A DNA stretch of 64,000 bases from Halomonas chromatireducens (GCF_001545155.1 NZ_CP014226.1:2904345-2968344); one strand, 5' to 3'; positions 1 through 8,052 are shown, counted from the first letter of the stretch. Notes: generated by a model from the letters alone, not told the origin. Numbers and translations are program-made.

Positions 1-134
1 CGGCTGTATCAGCCCGAGCCATGAGGAACAAGGGCCCCTCACCTATCTATAAGGGGTACCGAGCACGCGTGCTCGGTACCCCTTATAGATAGGTGAGGGC
101 ACCTTGTTCCTCATGGCTCGGGCTGATACAGCCG
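1..134. repeat. 134-bp near-perfect palindrome at the window start
   Basis: Base 1 pairs with base 134, base 2 with 133, and so on to a centre between 67 and 68. Only two of the 67 pairs fail (positions 34/101 and 35/100). Because the outermost base is still paired, the repeat may extend left of the window. It lies immediately upstream of the ribosome binding site of the gene at 159. It could be a recombination or transfer site, an element end, or a fold-back at a contig end; the two unpaired positions argue mildly against a simple copying artefact. Confidence 0.85.
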
Positions 135-158
135 TTACCACACCTTAGGAGGATTGAA

Positions 159-527
159 ATGGCCAAACGACGTAAAACCACTGAGCAGCAGTTGGCTGAT
201 GTAGAGTATCGTCGGAACCTATTACGCAACCGGGTTCGAAAAGAGGAAGCTCGTCGTCAGATGCTGGTCGGCATTATGGTGCTGAATCGGGCCAGGGGAA
301 GCGGCCGGGAAATGTACAGGCTGCTGCAGGAACTGGATCGCTGGCTACCTAACAGTCATCGGGATCGCAAACTGTTTCGCGATCTGGACTCATTTTTTAG
401 GCTCTGCGGGGCCAGGCCGTACTCTGCCGAGAGAGACCAGGGCTGGGCTTTCAACAGGCGGCTGGTACCTGCCGAACCGTTAATTGACCGCTACGGCAAC
501 CCGATAGCCAGACAAGCCCCCCCCTAG
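159..527 (+). CDS. Small basic protein, possibly a mobilisation accessory protein (TraD/MobC-like)
   Basis: This gene encodes 122 residues. I start it at ATG 159 because AGGAGG lies at 147-152 with ideal spacing; an earlier in-frame ATG at 93 falls inside the palindrome and has no such site. The N-terminal half is very basic and probably helical (MAKRRKTTEQQ, then RNRVRKEEARRQMLVGI). That pattern resembles small TraD/MobC-type relaxosome accessory proteins, but I see no diagnostic motif, so the function is tentative. The stop TAG (525-527) coincides with the target site of the adjacent insertion sequence. The right-hand copy of that target reads CTAA, so the frame would also have stopped here before the insertion and the protein is probably intact. 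Confidence 0.5.
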   Translation: MAKRRKTTEQQLADVEYRRNLLRNRVRKEEARRQMLVGIMVLNRARGSGREMYRLLQELDRWLPNSHRDRKLFRDLDSFFRLCGARPYSAERDQGWAFNRRLVPAEPLIDRYGNPIARQAPP

Positions 528-1753
528 GGAAACGCTGCATAAATCCCGGCGCAGCTGCCTGGCAGCCCACCGGGGGGTAGAATCTGACCTTCCTGCCACT
601 GTCTGATAGAGCCACCCGATGAAGCAGATCTCGTTCGCCCAGGCTGAGCACCAGAGCAAGAAGAAGGTCACCCGCCGAGAGCGATTCCTGGCCCAGATGG
701 ATGCCCTGGTGCCATGGCAACGACTGATAGACGCGCTGTCGCTGTCCTACTTCCCTAACGCGGTGGGCAAGCGGGGCCGTCCGCCCATTGGCCTGGAGCG
801 CATGCTGCGGATCTATTTCCTTCAGCAATGGTATGCACTCGCCGACGAGGCGCTGGAAGATGCCATCTACGACAGCCAGGCTATGCGCGACTTCGTCGGT
901 ATCGACCTGGCCATCGAAAGCTTGCCGGACGCCACCACGCTGCTGCGTTTCCGCCATCTGCTGGAAAAGCATGCGCTGACCCAGCGGATCTTCGAGGAGA
1001 TCAACGCCAGCCTGGCCGAGCAGGGCCTATTCATGCGCGAGGGTACCATCGTTGACGCCACCATCGTGGCCGCGGCCCCTTCCACCAAGATCCAAGCAAA
1101 GCAACGCGATCCGGAGATGAAGCAGACCAGGAAGGGCAACCAGTGGCATTTCGGGATGAAGGCCCATATCGGCGTCGATGCGGTCACTGGACTGACCCAC
1201 AGTGTCGCTGCCACCTCGGCCAACGTGGCCGATGTCACCATGGCAGACCATCTGGTCCGGGATGACGACAAGCGGGTATACGGCGACGCGGGTTACCTCG
1301 GCATGTGGAAGTACCTAGGCGAAGATAAAGATGACCCGGACTCCCGGTGCTGTGTCGCCGCAAAGCGCGGCGCCATCAAGCAGATGGAAGCCAGTCCCAT
1401 GAAAACGCTGCTGCTGGCATTCGAGAAGGCCAAGGCCAGCATCCGCGCCAAAGTGGAGCACCCGTTTCATGTCATCAAGAACCTCTTCGGCTACCGGAAG
1501 GTTCGCTACAAGGGGCTGGCCAAGAACCAGGCGCAGTTGTTCACCCTGTTTGCCCTCGGCAATCTGGTGCTGGCGGGACGGTGCCGGGGCCATGCTGATG
1601 GGGCCAATGTGTCTTGAATCTGGCCTGGCAACCGGATATCCCGGCTGCCAGGTGAAACAGGCCACTTGAGGTGGTCATGTAATGACCACTGAGACGATGA
1701 TCTGGCCATGCTGAAGTCTTCAGTAGGCCAGAACCGAATTGTTCAGTGGTTCC
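528..1753 (+). mobile_element. IS5-family insertion sequence, complete, about 1226 bp
   Basis: The left end begins GGAAACGCTGCATAA and the right end, read inward, begins GGAACCACTGAACAA. These are imperfect terminal inverted repeats of the GGAA type found in IS5-group elements. The flanking four bases are CTAG (524-527) and CTAA (1754-1757), matching the YTAR target preference known for IS5 but differing at one position. The element carries one transposase gene spanning most of its length, with no frameshift, so it may still be functional. Confidence 0.8.
619..1617 (+). CDS. IS5-family DDE transposase
   Basis: This 332-residue protein has the usual length and layout of IS5-group transposases. 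An N-terminal helical region contains a GKRGRPPIGLERML-type motif (DUF772-like). The DDE catalytic core follows: VDATIVAAAP supplies the first Asp, VYGDAGYLG the second, and the RAKVEHPFHVIK segment supplies the Glu in the characteristic R...E...K signature. It is the only gene of the element and ends 136 bp before the right terminal repeat. No strong ribosome binding site precedes ATG 619, which fits weak transposase expression. The frame is intact. Confidence 0.93.
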   Translation: MKQISFAQAEHQSKKKVTRRERFLAQMDALVPWQRLIDALSLSYFPNAVGKRGRPPIGLERMLRIYFLQQWYALADEALEDAIYDSQAMRDFVGIDLAIESLPDATTLLRFRHLLEKHALTQRIFEEINASLAEQGLFMREGTIVDATIVAAAPSTKIQAKQRDPEMKQTRKGNQWHFGMKAHIGVDAVTGLTHSVAATSANVADVTMADHLVRDDDKRVYGDAGYLGMWKYLGEDKDDPDSRCCVAAKRGAIKQMEASPMKTLLLAFEKAKASIRAKVEHPFHVIKNLFGYRKVRYKGLAKNQAQLFTLFALGNLVLAGRCRGHADGANVS

Positions 1754-1830
1754 CTAAGGGAAGTTATGGTGCTATCTACTCGCTACTCGGAAGCCCAGCC
1801 TGATTGCGCCAAGCACAGCTTCCCACACCA

Positions 1831-1870
1831 GCAGTTGCAGCCAGTTCCACCCAGTCGCAGCCAGTTGCAG
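1831..1870. repeat. Short tandem repeat, four degenerate 10-bp units
   Basis: Four consecutive units related to CAGTTGCAGC occur in the gene-free stretch between the insertion sequence (ends 1753) and the end of the Fic gene (2037). I see no convincing gene in the rest of that 283-bp gap. A rightward reading frame there has no ribosome binding site and no recognisable product. Confidence 0.6.
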
Positions 1871-2036
1871 CTAAGCGCTGAAATCCGGCCAACCTTCGCT
1901 GACGTTGACAGGCCATCTCTCGGGAGGGAGACGTGGTCACCCTGCGTCCTGTGCGTCCCTCCTGGACGACCTTCCTGGAGCTCCCGAAGGCAGAGGATAA
2001 GTATCTTCAGGAGCGCTCCGTCGTCATAGAAGACGC

Positions 2037-3200
2037 CTACCCTCCGTCGTCCTGACGGTGCATGTCCGGTACTTGATAGCGCGTGCTGCGGCCTCCTCCA
2101 GGTAGTTTCACCAAGCACCCCTTCTCGACCAGTCCGACGAGGTGGCGGGTGGCCGTTGCCTTACTCACCTTGGCGACTTTCTGGTACTGCGATGCACTGA
2201 TGCCGTGCGCAAACCCTCTCTCGCCTCCATCCAGCAGGCGGTTCAGCACCTTCACCTGCTCGGGGAGCAGGCCGGCCGACCTGAAGCGCTGCCAGAAGCG
2301 GGCCTTGGCCAGCGTCCGCTCGACCTGCGCCAAGACATCCAGCAAGGTGGTATCCAGCGTCTCCAGATACCAGACAAGCCAAGCCGTCAGGTCTGGCGTG
2401 CCACGCTGGCTCGCTTCAAGGCAGCGATAGTAGTCGGCGCGGCGCTCCAGGATGCCGGCCGACATGGCATACAGCCGAATGCTCTGCTGGTCTGCCTGCG
2501 CCAAGGCACGATCGGCAATGGCTCGGGCAATCCGGCCGTTGCCGTCTTCAAACGGATGCAGCGTCACGAACCAGAAGTGTGCCAGGCCGGCCCGGACCAG
2601 GGGATCCAGTGCCGAGTCATGACGGCTGGATTCAAACCATACGAGGAACTGGTCAACCTCGTGTTCCAACCCCTCTCGCGGCGGCGCCTCGAAATGTACC
2701 TTGGGACGATCCAGGCGACCCGACACCACCTGCATTGGCTCCACCCCGCGCCATTGCCCTGGCCGCAGCGTTGTCAGCGCGGCGTCAGCCTCTGGGAACA
2801 ACCAGCGATGCCACTGAAACAGCCTCTGGTCGTCCAGGGGCGTGTCAGGCTTGAAGGTGGCATCCAGCATCAACTCCGCCAGGCCTTCAGAGCGTGGTGA
2901 GGTAGCGCCCTCCGGCTCCTCCACGGCAAGGCGCCGGGCCAAGGAGGAGCGAACTGACGCCACATTCAGACGCTCTCCCTCGATGGCCGAGGAGGTGACG
3001 ATATTCTGCAATAGCGTATCCAGGGCGGCTCTCGCCTCAGCGTCCTGGTCATCCGCGGATATCAGGGCCCCCGATCGTCCCAGCAAGATGCCGAGATCCC
3101 GCCAGCATGCCTGGACCCGTGGCTGAACGTCGGCCACTTGCCAGGTGAAGTTCGGCCAGCCGGGATGCTGCCAGATCCATGTTGAGGCGTGATCGGTCAT
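2037..3200 (-). CDS. Fic-family protein (putative AMPylase) with C-terminal winged helix
   Basis: Fic enzymes transfer AMP, or more rarely other nucleotide moieties, to hydroxyl side chains of target proteins. From ATG 3200, preceded by GGAG, the protein is 387 residues. It has a DUF4172-like N-terminal region, an inhibitory-helix motif TSSAIEGE near residues 69-76 matching (S/T)xxxE(G/N), and the catalytic loop HPFEDGNGRIARA starting at His215 with all core residues present. The last 60 residues look like a winged-helix domain with a TATRHLVGLVEKG recognition helix, so the protein may bind DNA. An operator-like repeat lies 23-65 bp upstream. The intact inhibitory motif suggests class II autoinhibition. 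The enzymatic target is unknown. Confidence 0.9.
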   Translation of the reverse strand: MTDHASTWIWQHPGWPNFTWQVADVQPRVQACWRDLGILLGRSGALISADDQDAEARAALDTLLQNIVTSSAIEGERLNVASVRSSLARRLAVEEPEGATSPRSEGLAELMLDATFKPDTPLDDQRLFQWHRWLFPEADAALTTLRPGQWRGVEPMQVVSGRLDRPKVHFEAPPREGLEHEVDQFLVWFESSRHDSALDPLVRAGLAHFWFVTLHPFEDGNGRIARAIADRALAQADQQSIRLYAMSAGILERRADYYRCLEASQRGTPDLTAWLVWYLETLDTTLLDVLAQVERTLAKARFWQRFRSAGLLPEQVKVLNRLLDGGERGFAHGISASQYQKVAKVSKATATRHLVGLVEKGCLVKLPGGGRSTRYQVPDMHRQDDGG

Positions 3201-3222
3201 GACAGAGCTCCAAGACGGGGAA

Positions 3223-3265
3223 GAGCCGAATGGCAACGATATTCGGCTCACAATATGAGCCGAAT
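3223..3265. promoter_or_regulatory. Operator-like triple half-site upstream of the Fic gene
   Basis: GAGCCGAAT occurs at 3223-3231, inverted at 3241-3249, and again direct at 3257-3265. The last two form a perfect 10-bp inverted repeat with a 5-bp spacer (3241-3250 and 3256-3265). The array sits just upstream of the Fic start codon. A dimeric regulator is the simplest reading; the winged-helix tail of the Fic protein is a candidate ligand (inference). Confidence 0.6.
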
Positions 3266-3473
3266 AGTGACCGGTTACGGCTCAGCTGGCAAGCATGAGG
3301 GCCGTACGGCCGCGGCTCTCCGTCTTTTCGTGTCATCGTGCCACTCCATCGAAAACAAACCTTGGTTTTCTTTACATGGTGATCCAAGCCGTAGGCTCTG
3401 CCAAGGACTGGCCCCTCCCACACAGACCCGTAGTGGTAGCATGTCAGCAACGTGAACAGGCAGGGGCTAGAAG

Positions 3474-4364
3474 ATGAACGCCAAGGACAAAGAGCTGAGC
3501 CGACTGGAAGCATTGATTGCTCAGTACGACCAACACCAAGCGCTACGCGGCGAGCTAATTTTTGGTGCCATCAATGACGATGGACGCCTCGATGTCGCCA
3601 CGCCGTTCTTCGAAGACGCGGACTATGAAGCGCTCAAGGCTAACGGCCTGCGTGACGCGCTGATCGGCCTGTTGGATGACATGATGGTTGAGCGCTCGGC
3701 CTATGGTGCCGAGCAGGCCCATGACGGCATCCTGCGTCTGGGGAGCGGTAAGGTAGTGCTGGAGTGGCTGCCTGAAGGCGCTTCTCGCGATGCGGCCGAT
3801 GCGCGCCGGGATGACTGGGACCTGATCCCATGGCTGATCGAGCGATTGGGCCTTGTGCAGCACGAGGCTATCGAGCGGAAGAAGGCCCAAGCTGCTAAGA
3901 AGCACAAAGATGATACGTCGCAATGGAAGCGCGAGATTTGGCTGAGCCCCGACAAGAACAGGGCCATCAAGACCGCTCTGACTGAAGAAGGTCAGCGCCT
4001 CGGGTTTCAGGTGCTACCGGCTGGTAGCCGAGGAGAATGGCTCTATGACTTGGTGTGGCGTCGCCTGGATGCCAATCGAAACCTGGTCGGAATGCCGCTG
4101 GCGGTGGAGATCGAGATGTCCGACAACCGTCTCTGGGGCATCCGCTACGACTTCAACAAGCTCCTCCAGGCCCAGGCTGACCACAAGCTGATGGTCTTCC
4201 AGGTACAGACCCAGGAAGAGGTCGAGGCTGTCTTCGAGCGGCTGAAAGAGTCCATCGATGTCTACCCGCATGGGTCGCCCTGCCGATACCTCCTGTGCGG
4301 ATGGAGCACTCAGCAGAACGCCTTCCACTTCGAAGAGAGCCGTGCTCAGTCAGCTCTAACGTGA
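3474..4364 (+). CDS. Uncharacterised protein with a possible PD-(D/E)XK nuclease-like core
   Basis: This 296-residue protein is not one I recognise by name. Residues 188-250 show E188-W-L-Y-D192, then a hydrophobic strand ending E212-I-E214, then DFNKLLQAQADHKLMVF. This order of acidic residues, followed by a helix and a strand, resembles PD-(D/E)XK restriction-endonuclease-like folds, but the lysine position is unclear. The N-terminal 110 residues are acidic and helical. A purine-rich AGGGG about 10 bases before ATG 3474 serves as ribosome binding site. It is transcribed divergently from the Fic gene inside the accessory region, so a defence or DNA-processing role is plausible but unproven. 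Confidence 0.6.
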   Translation: MNAKDKELSRLEALIAQYDQHQALRGELIFGAINDDGRLDVATPFFEDADYEALKANGLRDALIGLLDDMMVERSAYGAEQAHDGILRLGSGKVVLEWLPEGASRDAADARRDDWDLIPWLIERLGLVQHEAIERKKAQAAKKHKDDTSQWKREIWLSPDKNRAIKTALTEEGQRLGFQVLPAGSRGEWLYDLVWRRLDANRNLVGMPLAVEIEMSDNRLWGIRYDFNKLLQAQADHKLMVFQVQTQEEVEAVFERLKESIDVYPHGSPCRYLLCGWSTQQNAFHFEESRAQSALT

Positions 4365-4672
4365 AATCAAAACGTACGTTTTCTTTGCATAGAAAAATTT
4401 ACGCAATTTCTTTACGCGAAACCGACCCTCCATGGCCTCCTGGAGGGGCGGTCAGCATGCGTAAAGAAAACGACCACATTGCATACAGCAGCTATCGGCC
4501 AGAAGCGGACGATCAGAGAGTACTCTTCCTGGGCAAGATCACTGGGGGGGCTTTGCAACTTTAAGGTTACAACACGATCAGAGGCACCATATGTTTCAAG
4601 TCAGAAAGCCTGATCGATCCCGCCTCCTCTCGTACAGAAGGTGGTGAAGGCTCGGATTGCGGAGAACGCCTC
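4365..4672. other. Gene-free stretch with a nested inverted repeat
   Basis: I see no convincing gene here. An 11-bp inverted repeat (TTTCTTTACGC at 4407-4417 and its complement at 4459-4469) encloses a second inverted pair, CCCTCCA and TGGAGGG. A 35-codon frame (4458-4564) starts on the right arm but lacks a clear ribosome binding site. The structure could be a terminator for the gene ending at 4364, although no T-run follows it, or part of a mobile-element end. Confidence 0.45.
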
Positions 4673-4732
4673 CTAATGAATAAGGGTAGATTGTGTGAGC
4701 GAAGCAAACCACAATCTACCCTTATTCATTAG
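4673..4732. repeat. Perfect 23-bp inverted repeat with 14-base loop
   Basis: The arms are 4673-4695 and 4710-4732. The right arm overlaps the stop codon of the leftward TIR gene (4729-4731). A 23-bp perfect stem is longer than most intrinsic terminators and no clear T-run follows on either strand. A transcription-blocking hairpin or a paired mobile-element end are both possible. Confidence 0.7.
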
Positions 4733-5511
4733 ATGTCATTAGAGGATCTGATTAATCTGACATCTTTTAGGAACCTGTCCGCATCTTTGAAACTAATTCG
4801 CCTTTTCTTCGATCCATGCACAGCTATGTTTCGCAAGGAATTCAATTTTTTCCTATCAATTAGCGCGCCGGCATCACGAGGAACAATCCCTCCTGTAGCA
4901 TGTAAACGATCTAGCAGCTCCGACAAAGAGTATCTATTGATTCCTCTCTTTTTAAAATACTGTGCCGTAAGTCTTTTATAAGCTAATATTTCAAGAATTT
5001 CGCGAAGAGCTCTAGATGCAGCCATTACGCTTAAATCATACTTCCCCTTTTCAATTAACCCTTGTGCCTCGGCGATTAAAGAATCCACTGTTGTCGCAAG
5101 TGGTACAATTTTTTGAGATATTATTTTGCAAATATATTCTATGCCATCCCGTGTGTTTAGTGCCACTATATCGGCAAGAGTTGGGGAGAGAGCTAAAACA
5201 TCGTCAATGGTCACCTGGTGCCAAATGGGAATAATCTTGTTTTTTCCCTCGACATTCACAGCATTTAAACCTCTTAACTCTTTCTTTGGCCATTTTTTGT
5301 TTATAAATTCTGGACTTATGACGACTACACCGTAGCGACTATTGGCAAGGCCATAGTCTATTTTTTCAGATAAGCTATCAGATACACTTAAGGAAAATTC
5401 ATCGTACCAAACGACTAGGTTAGCAACTTCGTCAAGGCAAGTTGCAAGCGGCCTAGCCACATCGTCTTTGTCCTCGCTGGCGTGGCTTATAAAAACATCA
5501 TATTTAATCAT
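4729..5511 (-). CDS. TIR-domain protein with C-terminal HEPN-like domain
   Basis: Bacterial TIR domains commonly cleave NAD+ or make signalling nucleotides during phage defence. From ATG 5511 this protein has 260 residues. The TIR domain starts at MIKYDVFISHASEDK and runs to about residue 125. It contains the WYDEFSLSVSDSLSEKI segment and KKWPKKELRGL, whose Glu occupies the NADase catalytic position. Residues from about 142 form an all-helical domain ending in RNIAVHG (R227...H232), the Rx4-6H pattern of HEPN domains, which are often RNases or nucleotide-handling effectors. The reading frame continues upstream without a stop through a transposase remnant to 5844. I see no good ribosome binding site at 5511, so the start is uncertain and translation could begin at 5844, giving 371 residues. 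Confidence 0.75.
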   Translation of the reverse strand: MIKYDVFISHASEDKDDVARPLATCLDEVANLVVWYDEFSLSVSDSLSEKIDYGLANSRYGVVVISPEFINKKWPKKELRGLNAVNVEGKNKIIPIWHQVTIDDVLALSPTLADIVALNTRDGIEYICKIISQKIVPLATTVDSLIAEAQGLIEKGKYDLSVMAASRALREILEILAYKRLTAQYFKKRGINRYSLSELLDRLHATGGIVPRDAGALIDRKKLNSLRNIAVHGSKKRRISFKDADRFLKDVRLIRSSNDI

Positions 5512-5844
5512 GTCGGGGCCCGGGTGATTGATTATCCACTTGTGGAATAAATCTGGTCGATTGGCTTGCCAGTCTTTCATCGCAGTTATAGATGGCTGGT
5601 GATGCAGTGCCTTCTGCGGGATGTGGTGATTATATAGTCCACAATAGCACTTCAGGGTCTTCTCAAAGTCTTCACCGGAAGCATAGTGTTGGGTCGCCAG
5701 CTGTCTCAACAGCTCCATCAGCATAGCCTGACCTTCCCCATTCGGCCAGAAGCGAAAAATTAGATCATGCTGATTTTGCGCTGGCGCATATAGACATGGA
5801 AAATCCGACTCCCATTTCTGGCATTCAGCCTTCCATGAACACAC
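5512..5844 (-). pseudogene. C-terminal remnant of an IS481/IS3-type transposase, in frame with the TIR gene
   Basis: The segment YNHHIPQKALHHQ...ITAMKDWQ..RPDLF and the closing NHPGPD are characteristic of the integrase C-terminus in IS481/IS3-type transposases. About 90 residues are recognisable. The DDE core and the N-terminal helix-turn-helix are absent. Family members usually terminate within one or two codons of this point. Here the frame instead runs directly into MIKYDVF of the TIR domain. It lies 34 bp downstream of the other TIR gene (ends 5879), on the same strand. Confidence 0.7.
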
Positions 5845-5878
5845 CTGATACGCTTTTTAGCGCAAGCTTTAAAGAGAA

Positions 5879-6976
5879 CTAATCCTCACAGAATCCATTA
5901 ATTTTCCTGAATATCAAGTCTGCAAGCTTCTCAGGGGGCGTTTTTTCCACATATCCAAGTGTCGGCCTAATCCCTGGAATCTCGATCTCATCAAGTTTGA
6001 CAGGTAGTATGTACTCGTTTTGCTCTTCAAATGCTCGCGCTTGAGCACTCTCGCGCTCATGGTTCGTCCACAACTTCTTGGCATAGTGCTGAGAAAGAAA
6101 GACAACACAATACTGAGCTTGTTTACGATAAACGTCATCAAGGTGTGCATACAAATCCTTACCCCATAGTGACGCTGTTTCATACTCATCATAGAACACG
6201 CGCACCCTTTTCTGCCGGAGGATACGGGCTACCTCCGAGACGTAATCACGATCCTCACCAGCGAAGGACAGCGCGACCTGGTACTTTCTATACGGAGTAT
6301 TTCGCACCCCCTCAACACGCTCATGGTTCTTGAAGCATTTCACCTTATCGAAAGGCACGTAAAAATACGTATCCCCCATGTCCGATTTCACTTTAATCCG
6401 GTAACGCTCATTCTGTTGACATCCGATTTCAAGTTCACCGACTCGCTCTTCGCTTTGGTGGGAAATTAATATATATTCCTCACAGACTCCACGGATCCAT
6501 GCATCATCTGTTGTCACGTATGAGCATAAATTCAGTGCGACTCCACTGCCATCCTTTCTTGACTCCCTATCACGATTGAGCTCACCCTCAATACGATTTA
6601 ATACAGGAACCAGCTCTTTAAAGAAACCAGACTGGATTGAATCAATAAACTCCGCCAACAACTTATCATTATTATCAAAGAACGTGTTTATATCAACTGA
6701 GACGTTACGGAAGGTTCCAGGACCGACGAAACACCCGCAAGGGAAGGATCGGAAATCATCGTCTTCAGTCCAAAACACAAGTTCGTATTCCCAAAATTGC
6801 CCCTTAGCCTCGGGCATTTTCCGCATGAACGAGAACCGTGAATAGAGAGCATTTTCGGTAACACTGGAGAGGATGTCTTCAACTTCCTCCCGTAGTTCGC
6901 GCAAAATCGCGATGTCGATCACACTAACCTCCACAAGGTATTGCGGCCTAATACCTATGAGAGTATCTGCCGCCAT
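5879..6976 (-). CDS. TIR-domain protein with a large uncharacterised N-terminal region
   Basis: This 365-residue protein has a C-terminal TIR domain (about 231-345). It opens with KYQVALSFAGEDRDYV, includes VFYDEYETASLWGKDL, and ends with SQHYAKKLWTNHERE, where Glu307 is in the likely NADase position. Residues 1-225 show no domain I recognise; they may sense a trigger or assemble the protein. The start ATG 6976 has only a weak ribosome binding site. It follows a 233-bp gap after the gene starting at 8052 (ends 7210), so it may have its own promoter. It belongs to the leftward defence-type block and is AT-richer than the core genome to its right. Confidence 0.8.
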   Translation of the reverse strand: MAADTLIGIRPQYLVEVSVIDIAILRELREEVEDILSSVTENALYSRFSFMRKMPEAKGQFWEYELVFWTEDDDFRSFPCGCFVGPGTFRNVSVDINTFFDNNDKLLAEFIDSIQSGFFKELVPVLNRIEGELNRDRESRKDGSGVALNLCSYVTTDDAWIRGVCEEYILISHQSEERVGELEIGCQQNERYRIKVKSDMGDTYFYVPFDKVKCFKNHERVEGVRNTPYRKYQVALSFAGEDRDYVSEVARILRQKRVRVFYDEYETASLWGKDLYAHLDDVYRKQAQYCVVFLSQHYAKKLWTNHERESAQARAFEEQNEYILPVKLDEIEIPGIRPTLGYVEKTPPEKLADLIFRKINGFCED

Positions 6977-7209
6977 TATCTGACTGGCCGCTTTGTGTCG
7001 CCAGCGGAAGACACATTATATATCAGAGTAGACTGGCACTCCACAAGCGACCAAGAGCGGCCATGTAATGATCCTCAGGTAACGAAAATGTCCAACTGAG
7101 AAATTGCACAACGTCGGCTATAACGCTTTATTGTAATCCCTTCTCATACATTCTCTGTCGGCTCGCAAAGTTTATTCATTCAACCAACTATCAAGACAGG
7201 CGCCACATG

Positions 7210-8052
7210 CTAGTGCCCGAGCAAGGTCCGCATCCTTGTCTGTAATGCCTGAGTGAGCGAGGCACGTCCTTCAGAATTATTAAGATATTTCACATAGCGG
7301 AGATGCCGAAGATCAAATGGAATGTCATGTTCATTTTGTGTGATTAGGATGGCATCACGACCGAGCGTGTGCGCAATTCCAGCCTCGTAGAATACGTTCG
7401 CATTTCTACCCGTGCAATCGAAGATAACTATGCGGGAGCGGTCGATGAGAGAAACCACATCTTGGATGATCGCGGCATTCTCCCAAATGTTATCAGCCCG
7501 TCTGCAACGTAGACCTACATCACCCGTAGCTTCTCGGATACTGTCATAGACCGCATCGAATGCTGCATCAAATGGCATCATCGCCGAGGCAAGATTAGGC
7601 TCAATATTCTCGTGTTCCGTAATTTGAAAAACTGTCGGTCGTTGGCGACGAGGCCGAACATTGCGGAGCAAGAAACGGTAAAGGTCAACATCCTTAACAG
7701 CCCAGTGGTTTCTTGAAAACTCAAACTCATGCGGCATACTCAATTCAATACGATTCGTATAGAGAAATTCATTATTAAGGCTAGGGACCTCGCTATCAAA
7801 GCCAATCTCCAACGATAAGTCTCTTCCAACAACTCGCGCTCTAATTATTTTCCCTACATAAACCAGCTCATCCTCAGTTCCTTCCTCGCAAAAAATGCAC
7901 GGCAAGGATGTTAAACTGTCCAGCAAGAGATTGCCGCTACTGTCACGAAACTGGGTAGATAACTGGTCTTCTGTATACTCAAAAATTCTTCCGACCGGAA
8001 CATTAACTCTTCCAGACGTCCAGTCAACATTAAACATCAGCAAATTAAACAT
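7210..8052 (-). CDS. Protein with C-terminal nucleoside 2-deoxyribosyltransferase-like domain
   Basis: In this 280-residue protein, residues 155-270 match the nucleoside deoxyribosyltransferase-like fold found in nucleotide-linked immune operons: SAMMPFDAAFDAVYDSI, then IIQDVVSLIDRSRIVIFD, then RNANVFYEAGIAHTLG with Glu223 in the usual catalytic position, then DIPFDLRH. Such domains can hydrolyse or sense nucleotides, but whether this one is an enzyme or a sensor cannot be told from sequence. The N-terminal 150 residues form a mostly beta region I do not recognise. It starts 62 bp after the SLATT gene stop on the same strand, with a GGTAGG-like ribosome binding site, suggesting one operon with the two upstream genes. 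Confidence 0.7.
   Translation of the reverse strand: MFNLLMFNVDWTSGRVNVPVGRIFEYTEDQLSTQFRDSSGNLLLDSLTSLPCIFCEEGTEDELVYVGKIIRARVVGRDLSLEIGFDSEVPSLNNEFLYTNRIELSMPHEFEFSRNHWAVKDVDLYRFLLRNVRPRRQRPTVFQITEHENIEPNLASAMMPFDAAFDAVYDSIREATGDVGLRCRRADNIWENAAIIQDVVSLIDRSRIVIFDCTGRNANVFYEAGIAHTLGRDAILITQNEHDIPFDLRHLRYVKYLNNSEGRASLTQALQTRMRTLLGH

Noticed and set aside
1831..1870. CRISPR-like repeat
   Set aside because: Units are only 10 bp, adjacent with no spacers, and no cas genes are present. No CRISPR array was seen anywhere in the window.
1739..2029. Possible small gene between the IS and the Fic gene
   Set aside because: It begins inside the IS right end, has no ribosome binding site, and consists partly of translated tandem repeats.
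4295..4564. 89-codon frame overlapping the end of the PD-(D/E)XK-like gene
   Set aside because: Starts within the coding region of the upstream gene in another frame and has no recognisable product.
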